Shown here in pieces: positions 24,589 to 31,972 of a DNA stretch of 64,000 nucleotides (position 1 is the stretch's first letter; each line of letters starts with the position of its first letter). A program made the position numbers and the translations under genes. The notes beneath the pieces are model-generated. The model made no database searches. It was not told the DNA's origin and saw nothing but the letters and a program-made list of their open reading frames with translations. Source of the DNA: Actinopolyspora lacussalsi subsp. righensis (lineage in GTDB: Bacteria; Actinomycetota; Actinomycetes; Mycobacteriales; Pseudonocardiaceae); assembly GCF_900116555.1 (NCBI RefSeq), contig NZ_FPAT01000006.1, positions 1 to 64,000 on the forward strand, in the 5' to 3' direction.

Positions 24589-26391
24589 GTGACGGTCAAG
24601 AATCTTGTGGGACGTGCCGTCGCACTGGGCACTGCCGCTGCTCTGGTCGCGGCCGCTCCGGCCGCGGCCGCGACCGCCGAACAGCCCGAACCGAACGAGC
24701 GGACCACTCAGTCGGCCCAGCCGACAACCGAGCCCGCGGAAGGCTCCGGCCAGAACGACTCGGCGGACGAGGCCGGTGAAACGACGGACGCTTCGGATTC
24801 CGGGGACACCGCTTCCGACGGGACTTCCGGAGCGGACGAGGGCTCCGGCACCGACGATTCCGGTTCGGAGGGCTCCACCGGCGACTCCGACACCGGCGAC
24901 TCCGACACCGGCGACTCCGGCAGCGGTTCCGGTGACGGATCGAACGACAGCTCAGGCGAGGATTCCGGGAACAGCGGTGACCAGACCGACGAGGCCCCGG
25001 GGTCCGGCAAGATCGACGAATACTACCAGAACCTCGATGCCGCCGAGCGGGAGCGGCTGGGCGAGCCGGTCGGTGAAGAGCAGGTCGTCAGCGACTCGAT
25101 TCGCTACCAGGAGTACGACAACGCCCGGATCTACTGGTCGGCCGACCAGGGCGTGCACTCCGTCTCGGGTGCCGTGCTCGACGCCTTCGTGAAGGCGGGC
25201 GGACACGAGGCACTGGGTGTGCCCGCCACCGGCAGGGAGACCGACGAGGCCGGAACCCCCTACGGCGAGTTCGTCGGCTCCGACGGCACGAACGCTATCT
25301 ACGCGCCGGAGGGCGGCACGGCTCACGTGCTCGGCGGGCCGGTGCTGCGGAAGTGGCGCTCGACGGGCGGCGGCAACGGACCACTGGGTTACGCCGTGAC
25401 CGACCGGACGGCCACCGAGGACGGTCGGGGCCAGTACAACGACTTCGCCAACAACGCGGCGATCTACTGGACCGCCGAAACCGGTGCTCACGTGGTTCGG
25501 GGCCCGATCCTGCGGAAGTGGCGTGCGCTGGGGGCCGAGAAGGGCCCGCTGGGATACCCCACCACCGACGAGTCGGCCGTCGCGGACGGAGAGGGCGACT
25601 ACAACGAGTTCGACGGCTCCGGTGGCGGCGCCGTCTACCTGGCTCCCGGCTCCGACGAGGCGTTCGCGGTCTACGGCGGCATCTACGCCAAGTGGCAGGC
25701 CCTCGACGGTGCCACCGGTGTGCTCGGCTACCCCACTTCGGACGAGCAGAACACCTCGGACGACCAGGGACGCTACAACGAGTTCGCCGGTGGTGACGGC
25801 GGCGGCGCGGGCGTCTACTGGTTCGAGGGCGGCCAGGAGGCGTTCGCGGTCTACGGGGCCATCCACGACAAGTGGCTCGCGACCGGCGGCATCGGCGGCC
25901 CGATGGGTTACCCGCTCAGCGACGAGCTTCCCGGTTTCGGTGACGAGGGCGGCAGGTTCAGCATCTTCACCGGCACCATCGAGGAAAACCACCCGGCTGT
26001 GATCGCCTGGACCCAACCCACCAAGGCGCACACGGTACGCGGCAAGATCGCCGAGAAGTACCTGAGCGCCGAGTACGGTGGACCTGGCAGCTTCCTGGGC
26101 TACCCGACCACCGACCAGCGCACCACGCCGAACGGTGAGGGCGTCTACAACCACTTCAGCGGCGCGGGCGACAGCTCGATCTACTACGTCAAGGGTGCCT
26201 CCGAGGCGCACGCGATCTACGGCGGCATCCGCGACAAGTGGCAGCAGCTGGACTGGGAGCGTTCCTTCCTCGGTTTCCCCGTCAGCGACGAGGAGCCCAC
26301 TTCCGATGGCAACCGCAGGGTGCGGTTCCAGGGCGGTGAGATCGTCTACAACCCGAACACCGGCGAGATCGTCGCTCGGCCGTTGGACTGA
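24589..26391 (+). CDS. Secreted LGFP-repeat cell-wall protein, long
   Basis: A 600-residue exported protein with signal peptide RAVALGTAAALVAAAPAAAA, a disordered Asp/Ser/Gly/Thr linker of about 110 residues containing tandem DTGDS units, and seven to eight LGFP repeats of about 55 residues. The LG-x-P signatures (LGEPV, LGVPA, LGYAV, LGYPT, LGYPT, MGYPL, LGYPT, LGFPV) alternate with YN-x-F and AIYWT-type strands. LGFP repeats occur in corynebacterial wall proteins and are proposed to anchor to arabinogalactan. There is no enzyme domain. GTG at 24589 follows AAAGGGGA. Its position inside the arabinan locus supports a wall-binding role; the linker may span the wall. Confidence 0.88.
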   Translation: MTVKNLVGRAVALGTAAALVAAAPAAAATAEQPEPNERTTQSAQPTTEPAEGSGQNDSADEAGETTDASDSGDTASDGTSGADEGSGTDDSGSEGSTGDSDTGDSDTGDSGSGSGDGSNDSSGEDSGNSGDQTDEAPGSGKIDEYYQNLDAAERERLGEPVGEEQVVSDSIRYQEYDNARIYWSADQGVHSVSGAVLDAFVKAGGHEALGVPATGRETDEAGTPYGEFVGSDGTNAIYAPEGGTAHVLGGPVLRKWRSTGGGNGPLGYAVTDRTATEDGRGQYNDFANNAAIYWTAETGAHVVRGPILRKWRALGAEKGPLGYPTTDESAVADGEGDYNEFDGSGGGAVYLAPGSDEAFAVYGGIYAKWQALDGATGVLGYPTSDEQNTSDDQGRYNEFAGGDGGGAGVYWFEGGQEAFAVYGAIHDKWLATGGIGGPMGYPLSDELPGFGDEGGRFSIFTGTIEENHPAVIAWTQPTKAHTVRGKIAEKYLSAEYGGPGSFLGYPTTDQRTTPNGEGVYNHFSGAGDSSIYYVKGASEAHAIYGGIRDKWQQLDWERSFLGFPVSDEEPTSDGNRRVRFQGGEIVYNPNTGEIVARPLD

Positions 26392-26439
26392 TCACGGCCT
26401 CGCACGGATGAACCACCTTTGACGGTGTGACATCCCCTA

Positions 26440-26471
26440 GGGGCCTTCCGGGACACGTTCCGGAAGGCCCC
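26440..26471 (+). terminator. Terminator between the two LGFP genes
   Basis: A perfect 12-bp stem: GGGGCCTTCCGG (26440-26451) and CCGGAAGGCCCC (26460-26471) with an 8-nt loop, then TCGTTGT. It indicates that the second LGFP gene has its own promoter. Confidence 0.8.
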
Positions 26472-26599
26472 TCGTTGTCACTAACAGGTGAAATACCGGG
26501 ATTGGCCGTGTGATCGAGCGTGTCCGTGCCACAGCTCCGGCCCACCCGCTCCCAAGCTGGGCATCGTTCGGAGTTCGCCGAGCTGAACAGGAGCATCCC

Positions 26600-27466
26600 G
26601 TGTTTTCCGGAAACGGTTCGATCTTGCGTAGAGCGGTGGCCGGTGCGGCCACCATGCTCGCGGCCACACTGTCGCTGGGGCTGTCCGGCACCGCGAGCGG
26701 CGACGTGGACACTTCCCGCGCGGAACAACAGACCCAGACCGAACAGCAGTCCCAGGCGGAGGAAAAGCCCCAGAAGGCGTCCGCCGAATTCACACCCATC
26801 GAACACCGGTACTGGAACGATCCGAAGCTGCGTAAACTGCTCGGTCATCCCGTGGACACCGAGTACCACAAGGACGGGATCTCCTACCAGCAGTTCAAGA
26901 ACGGCTGGATGTACCACACCGACGACACCGGCACGCACGAAGTGCACGGTGCCATCGCGGACCGCTACACCGAGGTGGGCACACACGAAACCTACGGCGT
27001 CCCCACCACCGACGAGCTGAAGACTCCGGACGGCAAGGGGCGCTACAACCACTTCACGGGAACCGATGCGATCGGGATCGCCTCGATCTACTGGACCCCG
27101 AAGACCGGCGCGCAGGGAATCTGGGGGCCGCCGAGGCAATTCTGGGCCAAGAACGGCTACGAACGCGGTTTTCTGAACTACCCGACCTCCACCACCACGG
27201 ACACTCCCGATGGCAAGGGGATCTACACGCATTTCCGCGGCGCGGACCGCCACGGGGCCTCCGTGTACTGGAGCGAGAAGACCGGTGCTCACTCGGTGCA
27301 GGGCGCGATCCGCGCCCATTGGCTGAAGCTCGGCGCCGAGAAATCGTGGCTGGGTTTTCCCAAGTCCAACGAGTACGGCGTCAAAAACGGGCGGCGTAGC
27401 GATTTCCAGCACGGCTACATCGTCTGGAACTCCAAGACCGGCAAGACCAAGGTGTACCGTTACTGA
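26600..27466 (+). CDS. Secreted LGFP-repeat protein, short
   Basis: A 288-residue exported protein: signal peptide LRRAVAGAATMLAATLSLGL, a Gln/Glu-rich segment (residues about 35-65), then about four LGFP-type repeats (LLGHPVD, YGVPTTD, LNYPTST, LGFPKSN) with intervening YNHF, IYWTPKTGA and VYWSEKTGA strands. It is a shorter paralogue of the protein encoded just upstream. GTG at 26600 is chosen because CAGGAG lies 6-7 nt before it; an upstream GTG at 26510 has no such site. The likely role is wall-polymer binding at the surface, with no catalytic residues evident. A large hairpin follows the stop. Confidence 0.85.
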   Translation: MFSGNGSILRRAVAGAATMLAATLSLGLSGTASGDVDTSRAEQQTQTEQQSQAEEKPQKASAEFTPIEHRYWNDPKLRKLLGHPVDTEYHKDGISYQQFKNGWMYHTDDTGTHEVHGAIADRYTEVGTHETYGVPTTDELKTPDGKGRYNHFTGTDAIGIASIYWTPKTGAQGIWGPPRQFWAKNGYERGFLNYPTSTTTDTPDGKGIYTHFRGADRHGASVYWSEKTGAHSVQGAIRAHWLKLGAEKSWLGFPKSNEYGVKNGRRSDFQHGYIVWNSKTGKTKVYRY

Positions 27467-27471
27467 TCCGA

Positions 27472-27546
27472 GTTTTCCACCGGGTTGCCGACCTGGTCTC
27501 CTTCGGTGCGGAAGCGCCGGGGGAGACCGGGCAACGGGCGGAAAAC
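27472..27546 (+). terminator. Long hairpin after the short LGFP gene
   Basis: GTTTTCC (27472-27478) pairs with GGAAAAC (27540-27546). Further in, GGTTGCC pairs imperfectly with GGGCAAC, and GGTCTCC with GGGAGACC. The A/T-rich base of the stem gives T runs on both strands. Confidence 0.55.
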
Positions 27547-27645
27547 GCCGCTCGCTATCGCATCGTGGATGCGGTTGTGACTCCCGTCGAGTCGGCTGCG
27601 AGAATCGACTGTGGATTCGGGGCCGGGGCGATGGGAGACTCGGAT

Positions 27646-28227
27646 ATGGCCGTGAAGTGCTCCATTGTGGATAACACGCTGGTCGCTGAGTTCGATTCGA
27701 CCATGTTCAAGTGGCTACGCGCTTCACTGCCACGATATCGGGAACTCGTCCAGGGAAGGCTGGACGAATACCGCGAATACGACTGGCTGTGTGAGCGGCT
27801 CTCGTTGCCGTTGCCGGTCACACCCCTGGACTCGACCATGCTCCGCGCGCTGCGCGACAGTTGGTGCGATCCCGTGGACGACGACGCGTTGCGCGGTTGG
27901 CTGGAGGCCGATCTGATCAATCGGCTCCGCGAGGACGCGGACGTCGTGTTGCGCACCCTGCCCGCCACGGGCGAACGGTTGGTGCTGCACAACGCCGAGC
28001 AGGTCGAGGCGTGGTTCTGGGTACTGGTGAACATGCGCATCGCCTACGGCGTGGAACACGGCGTGCTCGGCCCCGGTTGCGCCCCCATCGACGAGCACTT
28101 CGACAAGACCGCGGACTGGAGCGATCCGCTCACGCCCGCCCGGTTCGCCGTGTGGTGGATGCAGAATGTCGCGGACGTGCTGCGCAAGGTTTCCGGACAA
28201 CCCCTGCCGGAGTACTCCTACTACTGA
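27646..28227 (+). CDS. DUF2017-like cytoplasmic protein
   Basis: A 193-residue, helix-rich soluble protein of unknown function. The segment EQVEAWFWVLVNMRIAYGVEHGVLG near residue 130 resembles the conserved helix of actinobacterial DUF2017 proteins, where a tryptophan and an L-N-D/M-R-L motif recur. Those genes usually neighbour clpS, which is not present here, so the assignment is tentative. ATG at 27646 follows GGGAGACTCGG; ATG at 27631 is also in frame. The stop is followed by tandem copies of GGTACTACTGGCA at 28231-28257. No partner gene is adjacent. Confidence 0.6.
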   Translation: MAVKCSIVDNTLVAEFDSTMFKWLRASLPRYRELVQGRLDEYREYDWLCERLSLPLPVTPLDSTMLRALRDSWCDPVDDDALRGWLEADLINRLREDADVVLRTLPATGERLVLHNAEQVEAWFWVLVNMRIAYGVEHGVLGPGCAPIDEHFDKTADWSDPLTPARFAVWWMQNVADVLRKVSGQPLPEYSYY

Positions 28228-28360
28228 CAGGTACTACTGGCAGGTACTACTGGCAGGGTTCGCGGCTCGGTTCGCGCTGGTGGGGACCGGTGGCCGGTGC
28301 GTGGTGCGACACCTGCCGCGCCGGGCCGTTGTTGAGCGGCACTCACTCCCCCGACCAGGC

Positions 28361-28900
28361 TCATTCCCCCGACCAGAGGGTGTTCAACGGCAACCTGCCC
28401 CGTGGAATCGCGGATCTGCCGGGAGGCGCCGGCGCGGGCCATCCCAACGCGATCCCGGTACGCACCGACCACGGCTCCTCGAACCCGGCGATCGCGGTGG
28501 CCCGTTCGGCGTTGGCCGTGGGGAAGAACGTCGCCGGGCAGCAGCCGAGTCCGAACGCGCCCGCCGCCGCGATGAGGGTCTGCGCGAACCTGCCCCCGTC
28601 GAACTCGGCGTCCGCCCCGCCGCGATCCAACGCCAGCAGGATCACCACAGGTGCCTGTGCGAGGTGCAGGGCGTAGTCGCCGCAGCGTCCCAGTTCGGCA
28701 CGGGTGTCCGCGTCGCGGACGGTGTGCACCCGCCACGGTTGGCGATTACGCGCGGAACCCGTCCAACGGGCCACCTCGAGTATCCGGCGCAGATCCGTCG
28801 CGGTCACCTCGGCATCGGTGAACCAGCGGCTGGCGCGCAACCCGCGCAGCATCTCCAACGACTCCGGGAAAAGGGCACCACGCCCGGGTGATTCGGTCAC
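28361..28900 (-). CDS. Nitroreductase family protein
   Basis: A 179-residue FMN-dependent nitroreductase-fold protein. The N-terminal RASRWFTDAEV, the phosphate-binding GSARNRQPWRVHTV and the helix GRFAQTLIAAAGAFGLGCCPA are typical of the family, and length is near the lower limit. It probably reduces nitro, quinone or related groups with NAD(P)H in the cytoplasm. GTG at 28900 is taken as the start; no clear ribosome-binding site is seen, so a leaderless start is possible. It is divergent from the YbaK gene, with the promoter region between 28901 and 28982. Confidence 0.82.
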   Translation of the reverse strand: MTESPGRGALFPESLEMLRGLRASRWFTDAEVTATDLRRILEVARWTGSARNRQPWRVHTVRDADTRAELGRCGDYALHLAQAPVVILLALDRGGADAEFDGGRFAQTLIAAAGAFGLGCCPATFFPTANAERATAIAGFEEPWSVRTGIALGWPAPAPPGRSAIPRGRLPLNTLWSGE

Positions 28901-28982
28901 GATCGAAGTATGGTGCGCTAAGGTGCGAACTGTCGCGAGAGGTCGGCCCAATGCGCCGAAAAACCGTACGGAGGTTCGCCGC

Positions 28983-29492
28983 GTGCAATCGGAGACGACC
29001 GCGTCCTCGGAGAGCATGCTCCCCGAACGCAGCAAAGAGGTGGCTCGTCGGCTCCGGGCAGTTGGTGTGCCGGGCGAGATCCGGGAAATGCCGGGATCGA
29101 CCAGGACCGCCGCCGATGCCGCGGCCGCACTCGGCTGCGAGACGGGCGCTATCGCGGGCAGCCTGGTATTCCTCTCCGGCGAGGAGCCGGTCCTGGTGCT
29201 GACCAGTGGGCGTCACCGGGTGGACACGGAAGCGCTGGCCCTGCGACTGGGTTGGCAACCGCTCATCCGCGCCAAGCCGGAGCAGGTTCGTCGGGCCACC
29301 GGTCAGGCGATCGGCGGGGTGGCTCCGCTGGGACATCCCGAAGCGCTGCCGACGGTGATCGACAGCGCGCTGGCGGACTACGAACGGATCTGGGCCGCGG
29401 GCGGTACGCCCCGCACGGTGTTTCCCACCACCCATGACGAGCTGCTGCGGATAACCGACGGCCGATCCCTGCCGGTCGCCTCGGAAGAGTGA
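28983..29492 (+). CDS. YbaK/EbsC family aminoacyl-tRNA editing protein
   Basis: A 169-residue stand-alone editing domain of the YbaK/ProX type. Such proteins hydrolyse mischarged tRNA such as Cys-tRNA-Pro or Ala-tRNA-Pro. The conserved lysine region is missing the simplest signature, but AIAGSLVFLSGEEPVLVLTSG, RRATGQAIGGVAPLGHP and VFPTTHDELLRIT follow the family order, with the GXXP loop GGVAPLGHP. GTG at 28983 has CGGAGG 8 nt upstream; ATG at 29016 is the alternative. A composite repeat region follows, but those elements face the other way and belong to ubiA. Confidence 0.85.
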   Translation: MQSETTASSESMLPERSKEVARRLRAVGVPGEIREMPGSTRTAADAAAALGCETGAIAGSLVFLSGEEPVLVLTSGRHRVDTEALALRLGWQPLIRAKPEQVRRATGQAIGGVAPLGHPEALPTVIDSALADYERIWAAGGTPRTVFPTTHDELLRITDGRSLPVASEE

Positions 29493-29506
29493 ACAGTACC
29501 CGCACC

Positions 29507-29864
29507 GGCCCGCGTCGATTTCCCACGAAATCGCCGGGTCGCTGGGCGAGGGCCCGCTGCGTACGGCGGTCCGGTCTGGGGTGGCCGTCAATTTCTCGCG
29601 AAATCGCCGCCCCCGGTACCGCCCGTCGGGACGCGACCGTGCGGCTGAGCAGCGCGGGGAACCCCGGTGCTCAACCCCTACCACTCCCGCAATCGGCGCC
29701 GCCGCGGGTTCTCGCGTGCGGCTCTCGCGAGGACGCCGGAGACGTTGTGTAGATCGCTACCCGATGTCGCCGGACCCGCAGCGAGAGCCGTGCGAGAGGT
29801 TCCGCCACGAAACCAGCTACGGCAGCCGAGTCGCGAGGCCGCACCACTCGCCTTCCCACGTGAG
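29507..29864 (-). repeat. Composite 3' repeat, copy C (reverse)
   Basis: In reverse orientation, in sense relative to ubiA. The hairpin is at 29719-29790: outer stem CGGCTCTCGC/GCGAGAGCCG, inner stem CCGG-A-GAC (29736-29743) with GTC-G-CCGG (29766-29773). The inner stem has changed on both sides relative to the other copies, so pairing is kept. Two palindromes lie at about 29513-29540 (GATTTC-CCAC-GAAATC) and 29588-29615 (ATTTCTCGCGAAAT). Confidence 0.85.
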
Positions 29865-29996
29865 CAGCGCGCGTGTCCCCGGTGCGTGAGTCGGATGCAT
29901 TGCGAGGCCGGGCCGCTCGCCGCGTAGGTCGCTACTCAAGAGCCGGCCCAACGCGGCAAGGCGCCGACTCACGTGACGGCTACCCGACCACGCACT
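29865..29996 (-). repeat. Second-family 3' repeat after ubiA (reverse)
   Basis: The reverse counterpart of the unit after emb. GTGAGTCGG (29886-29894) and CCGACTCAC (29964-29972) bound the hairpin, and the loop contains GTAGGTCGCTAC, the complement of the shared core. It lies between the ubiA stop and copy C, the same stacking order as after emb. Confidence 0.8.
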
Positions 29997-30014
29997 CCAC
30001 TCTCACGGTGACTG

Positions 30015-31271
30015 TCAGAGGTAGAAGGCGAGGAAGAGGCATCCGGCCAGGATGCCGAACAGTACCAGCAGCACCTTGTCCTTGAGGGCCACTTCCTCCG
30101 GCTCACCGGCCACGCCCTTGTCCACGTCCACCGCGTAGCGCAGGATGCCGATCACGAAGGGAATGATCGACACCACTCCCCAGATCGAGTTGTCCTCCTG
30201 CCGGATGTCGTAGGCCCACAGGCTGTAGGACATGATCATGATCGCGGCCGAGATGGCCCAGACGAACCGCAGGTACGAGGCGGAGTAGGCCCGCAGCGAC
30301 TTGCGGATCTTGGCTCCGGTCTCGTTGGCGAGCTTGACCTCCGCGTAGCGCTTGCCCGCCACCATGAACAACGAGCCGAAAGCGACCACGATGTAGAACC
30401 ACTGGGTGATCTCCAGCCCGGCGGCGGCGCCGCCCGCCACCGCACGCAGCAGGAAGCCGGAGGCCACTATGCACAGGTCGATCACCGGCTGGTGCTTGAG
30501 TCCGAAGCAGTAACCGAGCTGCACGGCGACGTAGACGGCCATCACCGCCAACAGCCCCATGCTCATCAGGCCGGATATGACCAGCGAGCCGACGAGCAGC
30601 GACCCGCACACCGCGTAGGCCACCGGCAGCGGAATCAACCCCGCCGCGATCGGCCGGTTTCGCTTGGTCGGGTGCGCCCGGTCCGACTCGACGTCGAGAG
30701 CGTCGTTGATGAAGTAGATTCCCGAAGCGGCCATCGAGAAGACCACGAAGGCCACGGCCGCGTCGAGCAGGGTCGGAACCGCCCACAGCTCGCCCGCGCT
30801 GAACGGTGCGGCCAGCACCAGGATGTTCTTGACCCACTGCTTCGGCCGCAGTTCCTTGAGCAGGCCGTTGAACAACCCGGTCGGAGTTCCCGCGGCGGCG
30901 GCCACCCTCGCGTGGTAGGCGTCCGAGGACTTGTCCTGGTGCGATCCCGTGGCGGTCGTTGCCCCGCCCGAGTCCGTGGTCGCCGTGTCTCCGATGAACC
31001 GGTCCTCCAACGCACCGGCCTCACCGCCCGCCTCCGAGCCGATCAGTCCTTCGGAGTCGTCCCGCACGGCCTCCTCGGTGTCCGCGGAGTCCACCTCGGC
31101 GGCCGAGGGCTCGGCGTCACGTTCGGCCTCGGCTTCCCATTCGGTGGTGGCGGTGTCGACGCCGCCACCGGAAGCGGGGGTCGTCGCCGACCGTTCGGAC
31201 CGCTGTCCGTCGTTGGTTCCCGGAGTGCTCTCCTCCTGGGACCGTGAATCGACCTCGTTCCTGTCAGCCAC
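30015..31271 (-). CDS. ubiA: Decaprenyl-phosphate phosphoribosyltransferase (DPPR synthase)
   Basis: A 418-residue homologue of Rv3806c. Residues about 1-115 are an acidic, Ser/Thr/Glu-rich, probably disordered extension not found in the roughly 300-residue M. tuberculosis enzyme. The rest is a UbiA-fold enzyme with about nine membrane spans. It starts at LLKELRPKQWVKN, with the first Asp motif NDALDVESDRAHPTKRNRP and a second polar region in VIDLCIVASGFLLRAVAGG. It transfers phosphoribose from PRPP to decaprenyl phosphate, the first committed step of arabinose donor synthesis. GTG at 31271 follows CGGAGGAACC and overlaps the phosphatase gene by 8 nt. Confidence 0.93.
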   Translation of the reverse strand: MADRNEVDSRSQEESTPGTNDGQRSERSATTPASGGGVDTATTEWEAEAERDAEPSAAEVDSADTEEAVRDDSEGLIGSEAGGEAGALEDRFIGDTATTDSGGATTATGSHQDKSSDAYHARVAAAAGTPTGLFNGLLKELRPKQWVKNILVLAAPFSAGELWAVPTLLDAAVAFVVFSMAASGIYFINDALDVESDRAHPTKRNRPIAAGLIPLPVAYAVCGSLLVGSLVISGLMSMGLLAVMAVYVAVQLGYCFGLKHQPVIDLCIVASGFLLRAVAGGAAAGLEITQWFYIVVAFGSLFMVAGKRYAEVKLANETGAKIRKSLRAYSASYLRFVWAISAAIMIMSYSLWAYDIRQEDNSIWGVVSIIPFVIGILRYAVDVDKGVAGEPEEVALKDKVLLVLFGILAGCLFLAFYL

Positions 31272-31956
31272 GGTTCCTCCGCCGCTCGACGTATCGACGT
31301 ACGCCCAGTGCGACCGCACCACCGAGCCCCGAGCCGACGAGCACGTCACTCGGATAGTGAACACCGAGCACCAGGCGGCTGACCATCATCGGCGGCACCA
31401 CCACCGGTCCCAGCCCGCCGCGTCCGAGCAACCTGCCGTAGAGAATCGCGGCCGTGGTCGTCGAAGTGGCGTGCGAGGAGGGGAAACTCAACCGGCTGGG
31501 GGTGTCGACCAGCACCCGGATACCCGGGTCACCGGGGCGTCTGCGCCGCACAAGGCGCTTCACCGCGATCGAGGCGCCGTGCGAAGCGGCGACACCGGCG
31601 GCCGCCAACACCCACTCACGACGACGTCGGCGGTCGGTGATCGCCCCGACCGCCCCGACCGCAAGCCAGCCGAGTGCGTGGTCACCGAATTTGGACATGC
31701 CCTTCGCGAGGGTAACTACCGGCTGTACTGCCAGCACGCTCTGAACCCGACGCACCGCGGTGGTCTCGGCCGTGACCGCAGCGGGCGGTTTCTCCTCCGT
31801 GGCCTGCTCCGGCCCGATCGGCTCGGTTGCCACGGTGGTCAGCTCTCCGTCCACTTCGTCTCCGGCTCCCTCTCCTGCCGAGGTGCGTCCACGCCGGGTG
31901 CCCGTCCGGAACCGGTGTTCCGGTCCCGGATCCGCGCACCCGGCAGTGCCCGACAC
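31264..31956 (-). CDS. PAP2-family decaprenylphosphoryl-5-phosphoribose phosphatase
   Basis: A 230-residue membrane phosphatase, homologue of Rv3807c. The three PAP2 motifs are present: KRLVRRRRP, PSSHATS and SRLVLGVHYPSD. Residues 1-60 form a hydrophilic extension. It should remove the 5-phosphate from decaprenyl-phosphoryl-5-phosphoribose, the step between UbiA and DprE1. GTG at 31956 lies 17 bp after the glfT2 stop, and the gene's end overlaps the ubiA start. The order glf-glfT2-phosphatase-ubiA is a tight operon, identical to M. tuberculosis Rv3809c-Rv3806c. Confidence 0.9.
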   Translation of the reverse strand: MSGTAGCADPGPEHRFRTGTRRGRTSAGEGAGDEVDGELTTVATEPIGPEQATEEKPPAAVTAETTAVRRVQSVLAVQPVVTLAKGMSKFGDHALGWLAVGAVGAITDRRRRREWVLAAAGVAASHGASIAVKRLVRRRRPGDPGIRVLVDTPSRLSFPSSHATSTTTAAILYGRLLGRGGLGPVVVPPMMVSRLVLGVHYPSDVLVGSGLGGAVALGVRRYVERRRNRG

Positions 31957-31972
31957 TCGGGTTCACTTCGAA

